Under the pieces are notes generated by a model, which searched no databases, was not told the DNA's origin, and was given only the letters and a program-made list of their open reading frames with translations. Position numbers and translations under genes: made by a program. 64,000 bases of DNA from Kitasatospora sp. NBC_01246 (GTDB lineage: Bacteria > Actinomycetota > Actinomycetes > Streptomycetales > Streptomycetaceae): NCBI RefSeq assembly GCF_036226505.1, contig NZ_CP108484.1, forward strand, positions 124,001 to 188,000, read 5' to 3'. Shown one piece after another: positions 53,453 through 62,919 of this stretch (the stretch's first letter is position 1; each line of letters opens with the position of its first letter).

Positions 53453-54706
53453 TCAGCCGACGGACAGCAGGGTCGGGTCCGCCATGATCCGGCGGATCGT
53501 GGTCTGCGCCGCGCCCAGCACGGGTCCGCGACGCCCCAGGGCGGACGAGCGCAGCGCCTCCGGGGCCCAGGGCCGGACGGTGACCCGGTCGGTGAGTTCG
53601 GCACGGACGGACGGCAGCAGCCACGCGGCCAGTTCGGCGTAGGTGCCGCCGAGGACGAGGCCGTCCGGGTCGATGAGGTCGACGGCGGAGGTCAGGGCGA
53701 GGCCCAGGGCACGGCCGGCGCGGTCCAGGGCCGCCAGGGTCGGCGGGTGCCCGGCACCGGCCCGCTCGGCCAGCAGGGCGACCGGGTCGCCGGCCTCCGC
53801 GGGTGCGGCCGGACCCGGGTCGTGCTGCGCCAGACCGGCCTCTCGCAGCACGGCCGCCTGGCCCGCGTACTGCTCCAGGCAGCCGCGCGCGCCGCAGACG
53901 CACCGGAGGCCGTCCGGGTGGACGGGGATGTGGCCGAGTTCGCCGGCGAAGCCGCGGGCGCCGCGGAACACCTGCCCGTCGATGACCAGGGCGGCGCCGA
54001 TCCCGGCGTCCGCGGAGACGTGCACGAAGGTCTCCGCGGCCTGCTCGGCGTTCCAGTACTCGGCCAGGGCCCCGAGGTTGGCCTCGTTCTCCGGCTCGGG
54101 CGCGGTGTCCGGATCGGGCCAGTGGTCGGCGACGCGGACGGTGTGCCAGCCGAGGTTGGGCGCGCGATCGACCTGTCCGGCGGGTTCGTTCGGCACCACC
54201 CCGGGCACGGCCAGGACCCGCCCCTCGACGCGCAGTCCGAGGTCGCGGGCCTCGGCCTCCGCGTCGGCGGCCAGCGCGGCGACCTCCGCCAGCACCTGCC
54301 CGACCGGCCGGCCGGCGTTCGACCGTTCGGCCCGGCGCCACACCCGGGGTTCTCCGCGCAGGTCCACGACGCACGCGCCGAGGTGCATGACGCCGATCTC
54401 CAGACCGAGGCCGGCGGGGCCCCGGTCGCTCACCGACAGCGCGCGTCCGGGGCGGCCGACCCGTCCGTCGGGGGCGGTATCCGTCTCGGTCAGCGCACCC
54501 CGCCCGATCAGTTCGTCGACCAGCGAGGAGACGGCCGCCCGGGTCAGACCGACGCGTGCGGCGACATCCGCGCGGGACAGCGGGCGGCTGAGCGGGTTGT
54601 GCGCGGCGACCGTGCCGAGGACCACCGAGAGGTTGCGCCGTCGCATGTCCTGTTGCGAAGCGGGCCCGGAGCCCCGGCTGTGCCCCGTTCTGCCGACCAC
54701 TCCCAC
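53453..54706 (-). CDS. ROK-family repressor of xylose genes (XylR-type)
   Basis: A 417-residue regulator from GTG 54706 behind AGGAGGGG. The N-terminal winged helix reads PLSRADVAARVGLTRAAVSS then LVDELIGRG. The ROK kinase-like domain has GLGLEIGVMHLGACVVDLRG, SADAGIGAALVIDGQVFRGA and the zinc motif GELGHIPVHPDG plus CVCGARGCLEQY (CxCGxxGCxE). It lies 13 bases after xylB on the same strand and so shares its transcript. The candidate operator is in the xylB-xylA gap. It is probably released by xylose, as in other ROK xylose repressors. Confidence 0.92.
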   Translation of the reverse strand: MGVVGRTGHSRGSGPASQQDMRRRNLSVVLGTVAAHNPLSRPLSRADVAARVGLTRAAVSSLVDELIGRGALTETDTAPDGRVGRPGRALSVSDRGPAGLGLEIGVMHLGACVVDLRGEPRVWRRAERSNAGRPVGQVLAEVAALAADAEAEARDLGLRVEGRVLAVPGVVPNEPAGQVDRAPNLGWHTVRVADHWPDPDTAPEPENEANLGALAEYWNAEQAAETFVHVSADAGIGAALVIDGQVFRGARGFAGELGHIPVHPDGLRCVCGARGCLEQYAGQAAVLREAGLAQHDPGPAAPAEAGDPVALLAERAGAGHPPTLAALDRAGRALGLALTSAVDLIDPDGLVLGGTYAELAAWLLPSVRAELTDRVTVRPWAPEALRSSALGRRGPVLGAAQTTIRRIMADPTLLSVG

Positions 54707-54719
54707 GCGCGGGCCCCTC

Positions 54720-56150
54720 CTACCGGTCCTCGGCCGGGGCTCCCTGCAAGGCCCCGGCCCGACGCAGGGTACCGCTGATCCGTTCGAGTGCGTCCGCGTC
54801 CCGTGCCACGGCCTCCAGCACCGGGCCGTCGGCGGTGCGCCACCGGCGGGCCACCGCGTCGGCGGGCTCGCCGGTGAGCAGGGCGGCGGCTTGGGCGGCC
54901 GCGCCGAGTGCGACCAGTTCCCGCGCGACGGGTACCCGCACGGCCCGGCCCGAGAGCCGCAGGACGGTCCGCTGCCAGGCGCGGCCCCGGGCGCCGCCCC
55001 CGATCAGCAGCAGCGGCTCGTCGCCCGCCGGCTCCTCGCCGCCCGCGCGCAGCACCTCGTCCAGGGCGGTGAGCAGGGCGTGGGCCGCGCCGTCGTAGGC
55101 GGCTTGGAGCACCTCCCCCGGTGTGGTGTCGTGACGGAGTCCGTGGACCAGGCCTGACGCGCCGGGCAGGTCCGGTGTGCGCTCGCCGTCCAGGTAGGGC
55201 AGCACCACCACGGTGCCGCCGTCCTCGACCTCCTCGCGCCCGCGTCCGAGGAGGCCGGCGACGCGGTCGACGGCGAGGGTGCAGTTGAGCGTGCAGGCGA
55301 GCGGCAGCCAGCCGCCGAGGGCGTCGGCGAAGCCCGCGACCGTCCCGCTCGCGTCCACCGGCCTCTTCCGGCCGACGGCGTAGACCGTCCCGGAGGTGCC
55401 GAGGCTGAGCACGGGCTGCCCGGGCCGCAGTCCCAGCCCGAGGGCGGCGGCCATGTTGTCGCCGGTTCCGGCGGCCACCAGGGCCCCCTCGCGCAGCGCC
55501 GTGCCGGGGCGGACCAGGCCGGCCGGTGCGCCCGGCACGAGGACCTGCGGCAGCAGGGCCGGGTCGAGGCCGATGCGGTCGAGGACGTCCTCGTCGTAGC
55601 CGTCCGGCCCCCACCAGCCGGTCCCCGACGCGTCGCCGCGGTCGGTCACCGCCTCCCCGGTCAGCCGCTCGGTCAGGAAGTCGTGCGGGAGGCGGACGGC
55701 CGCGACACGGTCGGCCGCGGCCGGCTCGTTGGCGCGCAGCCAGGCCCACTTGGGAGCGGTGAAGGCGGCGGTCGGCAGGCTGCCGGTGCGCCGGACGATC
55801 TCCGCCGGGCCGATCCCGGCTCGCAGCGCGGCGGCCTGGGGGGCGGACCGGACGTCGTTCCACAGCAGCGCCGGGCGCACCGGTGCGCCGGCCGCGTCGA
55901 GGGTGACCAGGCCGTGCTGCTGGCCGGCGATCGAGACGGCGGACGCGCGGCCGGCCCAGCCCGTCCGCGCGACGGCCTCGTCGAAGGCCCGCCACCACTG
56001 CTCGGCATCGCTCTCCCGGCCGGCTCCCTCGCTGACGGTGTGCGGGGCTCGACCCTCGCCCAGGACCGTGCCCGTGTCGATGTCGACGGCGAGGGCCTTG
56101 GTGGACTGGGTGGAGCTGTCGACGCCGATCACGACACGCTGCTCAGCCAT
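54720..56150 (-). CDS. xylB: Xylulokinase
   Basis: A 476-residue FGGY kinase that phosphorylates D-xylulose to xylulose-5-phosphate with ATP. It opens VVIGVDSSTQSTKALAVDID (phosphate-binding motif). AGQQHGLVTLDAAGAPVRPA, LLWNDVRS, SGTGWWGPDGYDEDVLD, VAAGTGDNMAAALGLGLRPG with catalytic Asp in GDN, and LLIGGGARGRAWQ follow in family order. ATG 56150 has GGAGG 5 bases ahead. It is divergent from xylA and followed by the ROK regulator. Confidence 0.95.
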   Translation of the reverse strand: MAEQRVVIGVDSSTQSTKALAVDIDTGTVLGEGRAPHTVSEGAGRESDAEQWWRAFDEAVARTGWAGRASAVSIAGQQHGLVTLDAAGAPVRPALLWNDVRSAPQAAALRAGIGPAEIVRRTGSLPTAAFTAPKWAWLRANEPAAADRVAAVRLPHDFLTERLTGEAVTDRGDASGTGWWGPDGYDEDVLDRIGLDPALLPQVLVPGAPAGLVRPGTALREGALVAAGTGDNMAAALGLGLRPGQPVLSLGTSGTVYAVGRKRPVDASGTVAGFADALGGWLPLACTLNCTLAVDRVAGLLGRGREEVEDGGTVVVLPYLDGERTPDLPGASGLVHGLRHDTTPGEVLQAAYDGAAHALLTALDEVLRAGGEEPAGDEPLLLIGGGARGRAWQRTVLRLSGRAVRVPVARELVALGAAAQAAALLTGEPADAVARRWRTADGPVLEAVARDADALERISGTLRRAGALQGAPAEDR

Positions 56151-56190
56151 GCGTTCCTCCGATGGGGGGTTCCTTCTGACGCCCCGGCAT

Positions 56191-56220
56191 ACTAATTTGT
56201 TGAGAGCCCTGACAAACACC
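56191..56220. promoter_or_regulatory. Operator in xylB-xylA divergent promoter
   Basis: The dyad TTTGT (56196-56200) and ACAAA (56212-56216), separated by 11 bases in ACTAATTTGTTGAGAGCCCT and GACAAACA, is the only AT-rich symmetric site in the 96-base divergent gap. It is very likely the binding site of the ROK regulator encoded downstream of xylB, controlling both directions. Confidence 0.75.
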
Positions 56221-56246
56221 CCTGCGCACCGATCCGGAGCCGCTCC

Positions 56247-57419
56247 ATGTCCAGCGACCCGCTCGCCCCCACCCCCGCGCACAAGTTCACCTTCGGCCTG
56301 TGGACCGTCGGCTGGCAGGGTCGCGACCCCTTCGGCGACGCGACCCGCCCCGCCCTCGACCCGGTCGAGACCGTGCAGCGGCTGGCCGGACTCGGCGCCT
56401 ACGGCGTCACCTTCCACGACGACGACCTGATCCCCTTCGGCGCGGACGGCGCCACCCGCGAGGAGACCGTCAAGCGCTTCCGCGCCGCGCTGGACGCCGC
56501 CGGACTGAAGGTCCCGATGGCGACCACCAATCTGTTCACCCACCCCGTCTTCAAGGACGGCGCCTTCACCGCCAACGACCGCGGCGTGCGGCGCTACGCG
56601 CTGCGCAAGACGATCCGCAACATCGACCTGGCCGCGGAGCTCGGCGCCTCGGTCTACGTCGCCTGGGGCGGTCGCGAGGGCGCGGAGTCCGGCGCGGCCA
56701 AGGACGTGCGCACCGCGCTCGACCGGCTGAAGGAGGCCTTCGACCTGCTCGGCGAGTACGTCGAGCAGCAGGGCTACGACCTGCGGTTCGCGATCGAGCC
56801 CAAGCCCAACGAGCCGCGCGGCGACATCCTGCTGCCCACGGTCGGCCACGCCCTGGCGTTCATCAACGAGTTGGAGCGCCCCGAACGGGTCGGCGTCAAC
56901 CCGGAGGTGGGCCACGAGCAGATGGCCGGGCTCAACTTCCCGCACGGCATCGCCCAGGCCCTGTGGCACGGCAAGCTGTTCCACATCGACCTCAACGGCC
57001 AGTCCGGCATCAAGTACGACCAGGACCTGCGCTTCGGCGCGGGCGACCTCCGGCAGGCCTTCTGGCTGGTCGACCTGCTGGAGTCGGCCGGCTACGACGG
57101 CCCGCGCCATTTCGACTTCAAGCCGCCGCGCACCGAGGACTTCGACGGCGTCTGGGCCTCGGCCGCCGGCTGCATGCGCAACTACCTGCTGCTGGCCGAG
57201 CGCTCCCGCGCCTTCCGGGCCGACCCGGAGGTGCAGGCCGCGCTCGCCGCATCCCGGTTGCCCGAACTCGCGCTCCCCACCGCCCATGACGGCCTGGCCG
57301 GCCTGCTCGCGGACCGCTCCGCCTTCGAGGAGTACGACGTCGACGCCGCCGCGCGGCGCGGCATGGCCTTCGAGCAGCTGGACCAGCTGGCTCTCGAACA
57401 CCTCCTCCGGGCGCGCTGA
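56247..57419 (+). CDS. xylA: Xylose isomerase
   Basis: A 390-residue enzyme converting D-xylose to D-xylulose (also used as glucose isomerase). It has the short actinomycete form: [33 protein letters not shown] (catalytic His), [31 protein letters not shown] (metal-binding Glu/Lys), [14 protein letters not shown] (His/Glu metal site), [20 protein letters not shown] (Asp metal ligands) and [15 protein letters not shown] lies 8 bases before ATG 56247. It is divergent from xylB and followed by a strong hairpin. Confidence 0.97.
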   Translation: MSSDPLAPTPAHKFTFGLWTVGWQGRDPFGDATRPALDPVETVQRLAGLGAYGVTFHDDDLIPFGADGATREETVKRFRAALDAAGLKVPMATTNLFTHPVFKDGAFTANDRGVRRYALRKTIRNIDLAAELGASVYVAWGGREGAESGAAKDVRTALDRLKEAFDLLGEYVEQQGYDLRFAIEPKPNEPRGDILLPTVGHALAFINELERPERVGVNPEVGHEQMAGLNFPHGIAQALWHGKLFHIDLNGQSGIKYDQDLRFGAGDLRQAFWLVDLLESAGYDGPRHFDFKPPRTEDFDGVWASAAGCMRNYLLLAERSRAFRADPEVQAALAASRLPELALPTAHDGLAGLLADRSAFEEYDVDAAARRGMAFEQLDQLALEHLLRAR

Positions 57420-57434
57420 CCCCGTCACGGCGAA

Positions 57435-57463
57435 GCCGGGTCGTGCGAGCCGCACGACCCGGC
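57435..57463. terminator. Bidirectional terminator between xylA and yjfF-like gene
   Basis: A perfect 13-bp stem GCCGGGTCGTGCG with a 3-base loop lies 15 bases after xylA stop. It is convergent with the sugar transporter operon and probably ends both transcripts. Confidence 0.8.
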
Positions 57464-57551
57464 GCCCCCCGGTGCTCACCTCGGCCGATGGCCGCGGTCC
57501 GGTACCCACCCCGGCACGGCCGGGGCGGGCCGGCCGGGGTGGCGCGGTGTT

Positions 57552-58523
57552 CTACCGACGCCGGACGGTGTTCAGGCGCTGGAGGACGATGAAGACGAAC
57601 AGCAGCCCGCCGATCACGATCCTGGTCCACCATGAGCTGAGGGTGCCCTGGAAGTTGATGACGGTCTGGATCAGGCCAAGGACCAGCACACCCAGCACGG
57701 TGCCCAGCAGGTAGCCGGAGCCGCCGGTGAGCAGGGTGCCGCCGATCACCACGGCGGCGATCGCGTCCAGTTCCAGGCCGACCGCGTGCAGGCCGTACCC
57801 GGAGAGCATGTAGAAGGTGAGCAGCACACCGCCGAGCGCCGAGCAGAAGCCGCTGATCGCGTACACGGTGGTCTTGGTCCGCCCCACCGGCAGACCCATC
57901 AGCAGGGCGGACTGCTCGCTGCCGCCGAGCGCGTACACGTTCCGCCCGAGCCGGGTGTAGTGCAGCACGACGAACCCGGCCGCCAGCACCAGCAGGGCGA
58001 TCAGCACGCTCGGCGAGACGAACAGGTCGCCGAGCGGGATCCGGGTCTGCGCCATCGCGGTGTACCACGGATCCGTGATGGAGATCGACTCGATGCTGAT
58101 CGTGTAGCACAGTCCCCGGGCCAGGAACATGCCCGCCAGCGTCACGATGAAGGGCTGGATCTCGAAGACGTGGATCACCCACCCCATCACCCAGCCGCCG
58201 GCCGTGCCCATCAGCAGTACCAGCGGGATGACCACCAGCGGCGGCCAGCCGTGCCGCTCGACCAGCCAGGCGGAGACCATGGTGGACAGCGCCACCACCG
58301 CGCCGACCGACAGGTCGATGCCGCCGGTCAGCACGACGAAGGTCATCCCGACCGCGACCACGAGCAGGAAGGCGTTGTCGATCAGCAGGTTGAGCAGCAC
58401 CTGCCCGGAGAAGAATCCGTCGTACCGCACCGAGCCGACGGTGAACATCGACACCAGCAGCACGGAGGTGACCAGCAGCGGGATCTGCTCGCGAACTCTG
58501 GTCAGCAGGGCGTTGGCGTTCAC
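57552..58523 (-). CDS. yjfF: Sugar ABC transporter permease, YjfF type
   Basis: A 323-residue inner-membrane permease with about eight to nine hydrophobic segments. The BPD_transp_2 motifs are clear: AVGMTFVVLTGGIDLSVGAV, IQPFIVTLAGMFLARGL, GGSEQSALLMGLPVGRTKTT and LELDAIAAVVIGGTLLTGGS. GTG 58523 overlaps the YtfT-like stop by 4 bases (GTGA) behind GGGAGG. It pairs with the YtfT-like permease as a heterodimer. In E. coli this set imports galactofuranose; here, next to xylAB, a pentose or furanose is likely. Confidence 0.92.
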   Translation of the reverse strand: MNANALLTRVREQIPLLVTSVLLVSMFTVGSVRYDGFFSGQVLLNLLIDNAFLLVVAVGMTFVVLTGGIDLSVGAVVALSTMVSAWLVERHGWPPLVVIPLVLLMGTAGGWVMGWVIHVFEIQPFIVTLAGMFLARGLCYTISIESISITDPWYTAMAQTRIPLGDLFVSPSVLIALLVLAAGFVVLHYTRLGRNVYALGGSEQSALLMGLPVGRTKTTVYAISGFCSALGGVLLTFYMLSGYGLHAVGLELDAIAAVVIGGTLLTGGSGYLLGTVLGVLVLGLIQTVINFQGTLSSWWTRIVIGGLLFVFIVLQRLNTVRRR

Positions 58524-59605
58524 GCGCCGACCTCCCGGTCGGTGATGGCGGCGGCGGGGCCCGGCCGGACGCCGCTGCGGCGGCCGGCGCCGCGCCGGGC
58601 GAGCTTGGCACGGAAATTCGGCGACTGGATCAGACAGACCGTGATCACCACGAAGGCCTTGAAGACCAGCGTGGTCTCCGGCGGGATGCCGATGGTGTAG
58701 ACGGTGGTGGAGAGGGTCTGGATGATCAGCGCGCCGAGGACGGTGCCGCCGATCGAGAACCGGCCGCCGTTGAGCGAGGTCCCGCCGATCACCACCGCGA
58801 GGATGGCGTCGAGTTCGATCCACAGCCCGGCGTTGTTGCCGTCCGCCGCCGAGACGTTGGAGGAGACCATCAGTCCGGCGACCGCCGCGCACAGCGCACT
58901 GAACACGTACACCAGACCGACCAGGCGCATCGCCCGGATCCCGACCAGCCGGCTGGCCACCGGATTGCCGCCGACCGACTCCAGCAGCAGGCCGAGCGCG
59001 GTGGAGCGGGTGAGCAGTGCGGTGAGCAGCGCGACCAGCGCGCTGAGCAGGATCGCGAACGGCATCGCCAGCCAGTAGCCGCCGCCGATCAGCTTGTACG
59101 GTTCGCTGGTGATCGTGATGATCTGGCCGTCGGTGATCAGCTGGGCGACGCCGCGTCCGGCGACCATCAGGATCAGGGTGGCGACGATCGGCTGCACGCC
59201 GACCCGGGCCACCAGCACCCCGTTCGCGAGGCCCAGCAGTACCGCCGTGCCGAGTGCTGTGCCGACCGCGCCGAGCACCGTGCCGAGGCTCCCCGGGTCG
59301 GTGGCCTCGCTGATGTGGAGGCAGGCCAGCGCGCCGGCGATGGCGACCGTGGAGCCGACCGAGAGGTCGATCCCACCGGTGGCGATCACCAGGGTCATGC
59401 CGAGCGACACCAGGATCAGCGGCGCGCCGAAGTGCAGGATGTCGACCGTACTGCCGTACAGGTGACCGCCCTTGAGGTGGAGGGCGAAGAAGTCCGAGGT
59501 GAAGGCGAGGTTCGCGAGCAACAGCACGGCCAGCACGGCGGCCGGCCAGAACAGCCGGTGCCGGGTCACCGCCCAGGCCCTCGGGGTGGTCGGCGCCGTG
59601 GTCAT
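58520..59605 (-). CDS. ytfT: Sugar ABC transporter permease, YtfT type
   Basis: A 361-residue permease with about nine spans, carrying SLGMTLVIATGGIDLSVGST, VQPIVATLILMVAGRGVAQL, ESVGGNPVASRLVGIRAMRL and ELDAILAVVIGGTSLNGG. ATG 59605 overlaps the ATPase stop (ATGA), so it is coupled. The C-terminal tail is Arg/Gly-rich and cytoplasmic. It forms the channel with the YjfF-type protein. Confidence 0.92.
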   Translation of the reverse strand: MTTAPTTPRAWAVTRHRLFWPAAVLAVLLLANLAFTSDFFALHLKGGHLYGSTVDILHFGAPLILVSLGMTLVIATGGIDLSVGSTVAIAGALACLHISEATDPGSLGTVLGAVGTALGTAVLLGLANGVLVARVGVQPIVATLILMVAGRGVAQLITDGQIITITSEPYKLIGGGYWLAMPFAILLSALVALLTALLTRSTALGLLLESVGGNPVASRLVGIRAMRLVGLVYVFSALCAAVAGLMVSSNVSAADGNNAGLWIELDAILAVVIGGTSLNGGRFSIGGTVLGALIIQTLSTTVYTIGIPPETTLVFKAFVVITVCLIQSPNFRAKLARRGAGRRSGVRPGPAAAITDREVGA

Positions 59606-61125
59606 TGTTCCGCTCCGCTCGCGATGGTGGCCAGGACGCGCTCCGGGGTGAGCTCGCCGTCGTTGTCGAGTCGGGCGACCATCCGGCGGTCGCGCAGCAC
59701 GCCCACGCGGTGGCTGAGCCGCAGCACCTCCTCCAGTTCGGCGGAGATGAACAGCACCGCCATGCCCTTCTCGGCGAGGTTCGCGACCAGCTTCTGGATC
59801 TCGGCCTTGGCGCCGATGTCGATGCCGCGGGTGGGCTCGTCCAGGATCAGCAGCTTGGGGTCGGTGATCAGCCAGCGGGCCAGCAGCACCTTCTGCTGGT
59901 TCCCGCCGCTGAGGTTGCGGACCAGCGCCTCCGGGTTGGCCGGGCGGATGTCCAGGGCACGGATCCAGCGCAGCGCCAACTCGTCCTGCGTGGTGCGCGA
60001 CAGCGGACGGGCCCAGCCGCGGGCCGCCTGTAGCGCCAGCACGATGTTCTCCCGGACGGTCAGCTCGCCGACCAGGCCCTCGGTCTTGCGGTTCTCGGAG
60101 CAGAACGCGATGCCGTGGGCGATCGCGTCGCGCGGGCCGCGCAGGTCCGTCTCGGCGCCGTTGATCCGCACGGTGCCGCGGTCCTTGTGGTCGGCACCGA
60201 ACAGCAGCCGGGCGGCCTCGGTCCGGCCGGACCCCAACAGGCCTGCCAGGCCGACCACTTCACCGGGGCCGATGGCGAGGTCGTACGGCTCGACGGCGCC
60301 CCGCCGGGCCAGGCCCTCGGCTTCCAGGAAGGCCCGGCCGGTGGCCGGCGCGGAGCGCTCGCGCCGTTTGCCGCCGGCGAGCTGGTCGAGTCCGGCGAGC
60401 TCGGAGCCGATCATCCGGGAGATCAGGTCGATCTGGTCGAGCTCGCTGGTCAGGTACTCGCCCTCCAGTCGGCCGTTGCGCAGCACGGTCATCCGGTCGC
60501 AGATCTCGTAGATCTGGTCGAGGAAGTGCGAGACGAACAGGATGGCGACCCCCTGGTCCCGCAACCGCCGTATCACGGTGAAGAGCTGGCGGACTTCGTC
60601 GCGGTCCAGGCTGGAGGTCGGCTCGTCCAGGATCAGCACCTTGGCCGAGACGTCCACCGCACGGACGATGGCCACCAGCTGCTGGACCGCGATGGAGTGG
60701 CTGCCCAGCGGTGCGCTGACGTCGATGTCCAGCTCCAGCGTGCGGACCAACCGGGCGGCCCGGCGGCGCATTTCGGCCCAGTCGATCAGGCCGAGGCGGC
60801 GCGGCTCGCGACCGATGAAGATGTTCTCCGCGACCGACAGGTTCGGGCAGAGGTTCACCTCCTGGTAGACGGTGCTGATGCCCGCCTCCTGGGCCTGCAG
60901 CGGACCGGCGATCCGCACCCGCCGCCCGGCCAGCACCACCTCGCCGCCGTCCGCCGGGTGCACCCCGGTCAGCACCTTGATCAGCGTGGACTTGCCGGCG
61001 CCGTTCTCCCCCATCAGGGCGTGCACCTCGCCGGGGAAGAGCCGGAAGTCGACCCCGTCCAGCGCCACCACCCCGGGGAACTCCTTGCGGATCCCCCGGA
61101 CTTCCAGGACCGGTTGCTGACGCAC
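59602..61125 (-). CDS. ytfR: Sugar ABC transporter ATPase, YtfR type (two ATPase domains)
   Basis: A 507-residue tandem ATPase of the RbsA/AraG class. Domain 1 has Walker A GENGAGKST, a signature region where the usual LSGGxxQ is replaced by HSIAVQQLVAI, and Walker B VLILDEPTSSLD. Domain 2 has the degenerate Walker A GLLGSGRTE, signature NLSGGNQQKV and Walker B LLILDEPTRGID. This asymmetry is normal for the class. It starts MRQQPVLEVRGIRKEFPGVV. A hairpin separates it from the binding-protein gene, probably lowering its expression relative to that gene. Confidence 0.95.
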   Translation of the reverse strand: MRQQPVLEVRGIRKEFPGVVALDGVDFRLFPGEVHALMGENGAGKSTLIKVLTGVHPADGGEVVLAGRRVRIAGPLQAQEAGISTVYQEVNLCPNLSVAENIFIGREPRRLGLIDWAEMRRRAARLVRTLELDIDVSAPLGSHSIAVQQLVAIVRAVDVSAKVLILDEPTSSLDRDEVRQLFTVIRRLRDQGVAILFVSHFLDQIYEICDRMTVLRNGRLEGEYLTSELDQIDLISRMIGSELAGLDQLAGGKRRERSAPATGRAFLEAEGLARRGAVEPYDLAIGPGEVVGLAGLLGSGRTEAARLLFGADHKDRGTVRINGAETDLRGPRDAIAHGIAFCSENRKTEGLVGELTVRENIVLALQAARGWARPLSRTTQDELALRWIRALDIRPANPEALVRNLSGGNQQKVLLARWLITDPKLLILDEPTRGIDIGAKAEIQKLVANLAEKGMAVLFISAELEEVLRLSHRVGVLRDRRMVARLDNDGELTPERVLATIASGAEQ

Positions 61126-61158
61126 CCCGGTTCTCCTCTCCTCGTGCGAACCCGGTCC

Positions 61159-61190
61159 GCCCGGGAGCGTTCCGCCGAACGCTCCCGGGC
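61159..61190 (-). terminator. Attenuating hairpin between ytfQ and ytfR
   Basis: A perfect 14-bp stem GCCCGGGAGCGTTC with a 4-base loop lies 13 bases after the ytfQ stop, inside the operon. Such partial terminators give more binding protein than transporter. Confidence 0.75.
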
Positions 61191-61203
61191 GGGCGGGGGC
61201 TTG

Positions 61204-62187
61204 TCAGTACTGGCGGGTGGGCAGCGCGGCCGCGGCCTGGTCCTGGGTGAAGACACCCTCCTCGGTCTTGATCCGCTTCGGCACCTGCTCGCCGGCCTTG
61301 ACCTTCTTCACCAGGTCCATCAACTGGTCACCGAGGAGCGGGTTGCACTCCACGTCGACGTTGATCTTGCCCTGGCTCATCGCGGTGAAGGCGTCCTTGA
61401 CCCCGTCGACCGAGATGATCCGGATGTCGGTGCCGGGCTTCTTGCCGGCCTCCTCGATCGCCTGGATCGCACCGAGGGCCATGTCGTCGTTGTGCGCGTA
61501 CAGCACGTCGATCTTCGGCTGGGCCTTCAGGAAGGCCTGCATGACCTCCTTGCCCTTCGCCCGGGTGAAGTCACCGGTCTGCGAGGCCACCACCTTGAAC
61601 TTGGCGTCCGCCTTGATCACGTCGCCGAAGCCCGCCTTGCGGTCGTTGGCCGGCGCCGAACCCGTGGTGCCCTGCAGTTCGACGATGTTCACCTCGTCGG
61701 GCTTGCCCTGGTACTCCTTCGTCAGCCACTCGCCGGCCTTCTTGCCCTCCTCGACGAAGTCCGAGCCGAGGAAGGAGACATAGAGCGAGTCGTCCTTGGA
61801 GTCCACCGCCCGGTCGGTGAGGATCACCGGGATCCTGGCGTCCTTCGCCTCCTTCAGCACGGTGTCCCAACCCGACTCCACCACCGGCGAGAAGGCGATC
61901 ACGTCCACCTTCTGCTGGATGAACGAGCGGATCGCCTTGATCTGGTTCTCCTGCTTCTGCTGCGCGTCGGAGAACTTCAGCTCGATGCCGGCCTTCTTCG
62001 CGGAGTCCTGGACCGACTTGGTGTTCGCGGTGCGCCAGCCGCTCTCCGCGCCCACCTGCGAGAAGCCCACGACGAGCTTGTGGCCGGAACCCTTGTCGGC
62101 CGAGCCGCCGCCGGCGCCGGAACCGCACGCGGTGAGGACGGCGACCATCGCACCGGCGACCAGGGCCGCCGCAGCTCTCTTGGACAT
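61204..62187 (-). CDS. ytfQ: Sugar-binding lipoprotein, YtfQ type
   Basis: A 327-residue solute-binding lipoprotein. ATG 62187 follows AGAGGAAG. The lipobox is in VAVLTACGSG. The mature sequence follows the galactofuranose-binding YtfQ closely: VVGFSQVGAESGWRTANTKS, DAQQKQENQIKAIRSFIQQK, DVIAFSPVVESGWDTVLKEA, VELQGTTGSAPANDRKAGF, YAHNDDMALGAIQAIEEAGK and ISVDGVKDAFTAM. It captures sugar outside the membrane for YtfRT-YjfF. A LacI operator lies upstream. Confidence 0.94.
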   Translation of the reverse strand: MSKRAAAALVAGAMVAVLTACGSGAGGGSADKGSGHKLVVGFSQVGAESGWRTANTKSVQDSAKKAGIELKFSDAQQKQENQIKAIRSFIQQKVDVIAFSPVVESGWDTVLKEAKDARIPVILTDRAVDSKDDSLYVSFLGSDFVEEGKKAGEWLTKEYQGKPDEVNIVELQGTTGSAPANDRKAGFGDVIKADAKFKVVASQTGDFTRAKGKEVMQAFLKAQPKIDVLYAHNDDMALGAIQAIEEAGKKPGTDIRIISVDGVKDAFTAMSQGKINVDVECNPLLGDQLMDLVKKVKAGEQVPKRIKTEEGVFTQDQAAAALPTRQY

Positions 62188-62258
62188 GGTGGGACTTCCT
62201 CTCGGGATCATCGATCGCGCGGACGGCACCGGTCACGTGAACCCGAGGTGTCGGCACC

Positions 62259-62293
62259 GTTTCGCTCGAAACAGATTGTTAACGCTCACAATC
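62259..62293. promoter_or_regulatory. LacI-type operators upstream of ytfQ operon
   Basis: Two adjacent dyads occur. GTTTCGCTCGAAAC at 62259-62272 is a perfect palindrome. GATTGT-8-ACAATC at 62274-62293 contains TTGTTAACGCTCACAA, whose complement TTGTGAGCGTTAACAA is close to the classical lac operator core. They lie 72-106 bases upstream of ytfQ. The LacI-family gene at 62920 is the obvious regulator. Confidence 0.8.
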
Positions 62294-62299
62294 GGCAGC

Positions 62300-62919
62300 G
62301 GCAAGACCCTCGCGGCCCGTTACCCAATCTTGACCAGCGCCTTGGCTCCGCTCCGAGGGACCATCAACTCGACCGTACTGCAGGGAGTTGATTCGTCGCG
62401 GGCGGCAGAGTCCGACGGGAGCACCGGATCGCACCCGGCCGACGGCGGACGCGGGTGCGGCCGGGAACGGCACCCGTCGGGCCGTGCTCCCGCGGGGAGT
62501 GTGCGGGGGCCTCACCTGCCCGAAGTGCCGGTTGCCACCAGCCGTCGACGCGGGCGAACGGTCGGCTGGCACCCGCGGGTCGACGGGAGCGTCGACAGCG
62601 ACCCCCGGGGACGCCCGCCCCGGTGCGCGCCGACCGTCGGCACCGAGGGGTGCCGGCCGGAGCGGAAGGGGCTGAAGTTCACTCGACCGTGGTGGAGCCC
62701 GGCGCGGGCCACGCGCTCCCGCGACCCCGACCGGGGGTCGGTCCTGTCCGCACGGTCTCCATCCGGCCACGCCGAGGCGCCGTCCGCGCCGTCCGCACCG
62801 TCCGCGGCGTCCGCACCGGCCTCGACCGCCGGACGGCACCCGACAGCGCGTGGGACCGGCGGGCCCCCGACGGCCCGGCACCGTCCGGACAAGCGCATCC
62901 GGCAGCCGCAGGCCCCGAG
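62300..62919. other. Intergenic region with Ala/Pro/Ser-type repeats
   Basis: No credible gene was found in 620 bases. A 9-bp imperfect repeat (GCCGTCCGC type) runs through about 62775-62820. Open frames on both strands have shadow composition. Confidence 0.4.

Noticed and set aside
60115..62391. 758-codon plus-strand open frame
   Set aside because: It lies opposite ytfR and ytfQ, whose motifs are complete; the Asp/His/Leu-rich translation is an antisense artefact.
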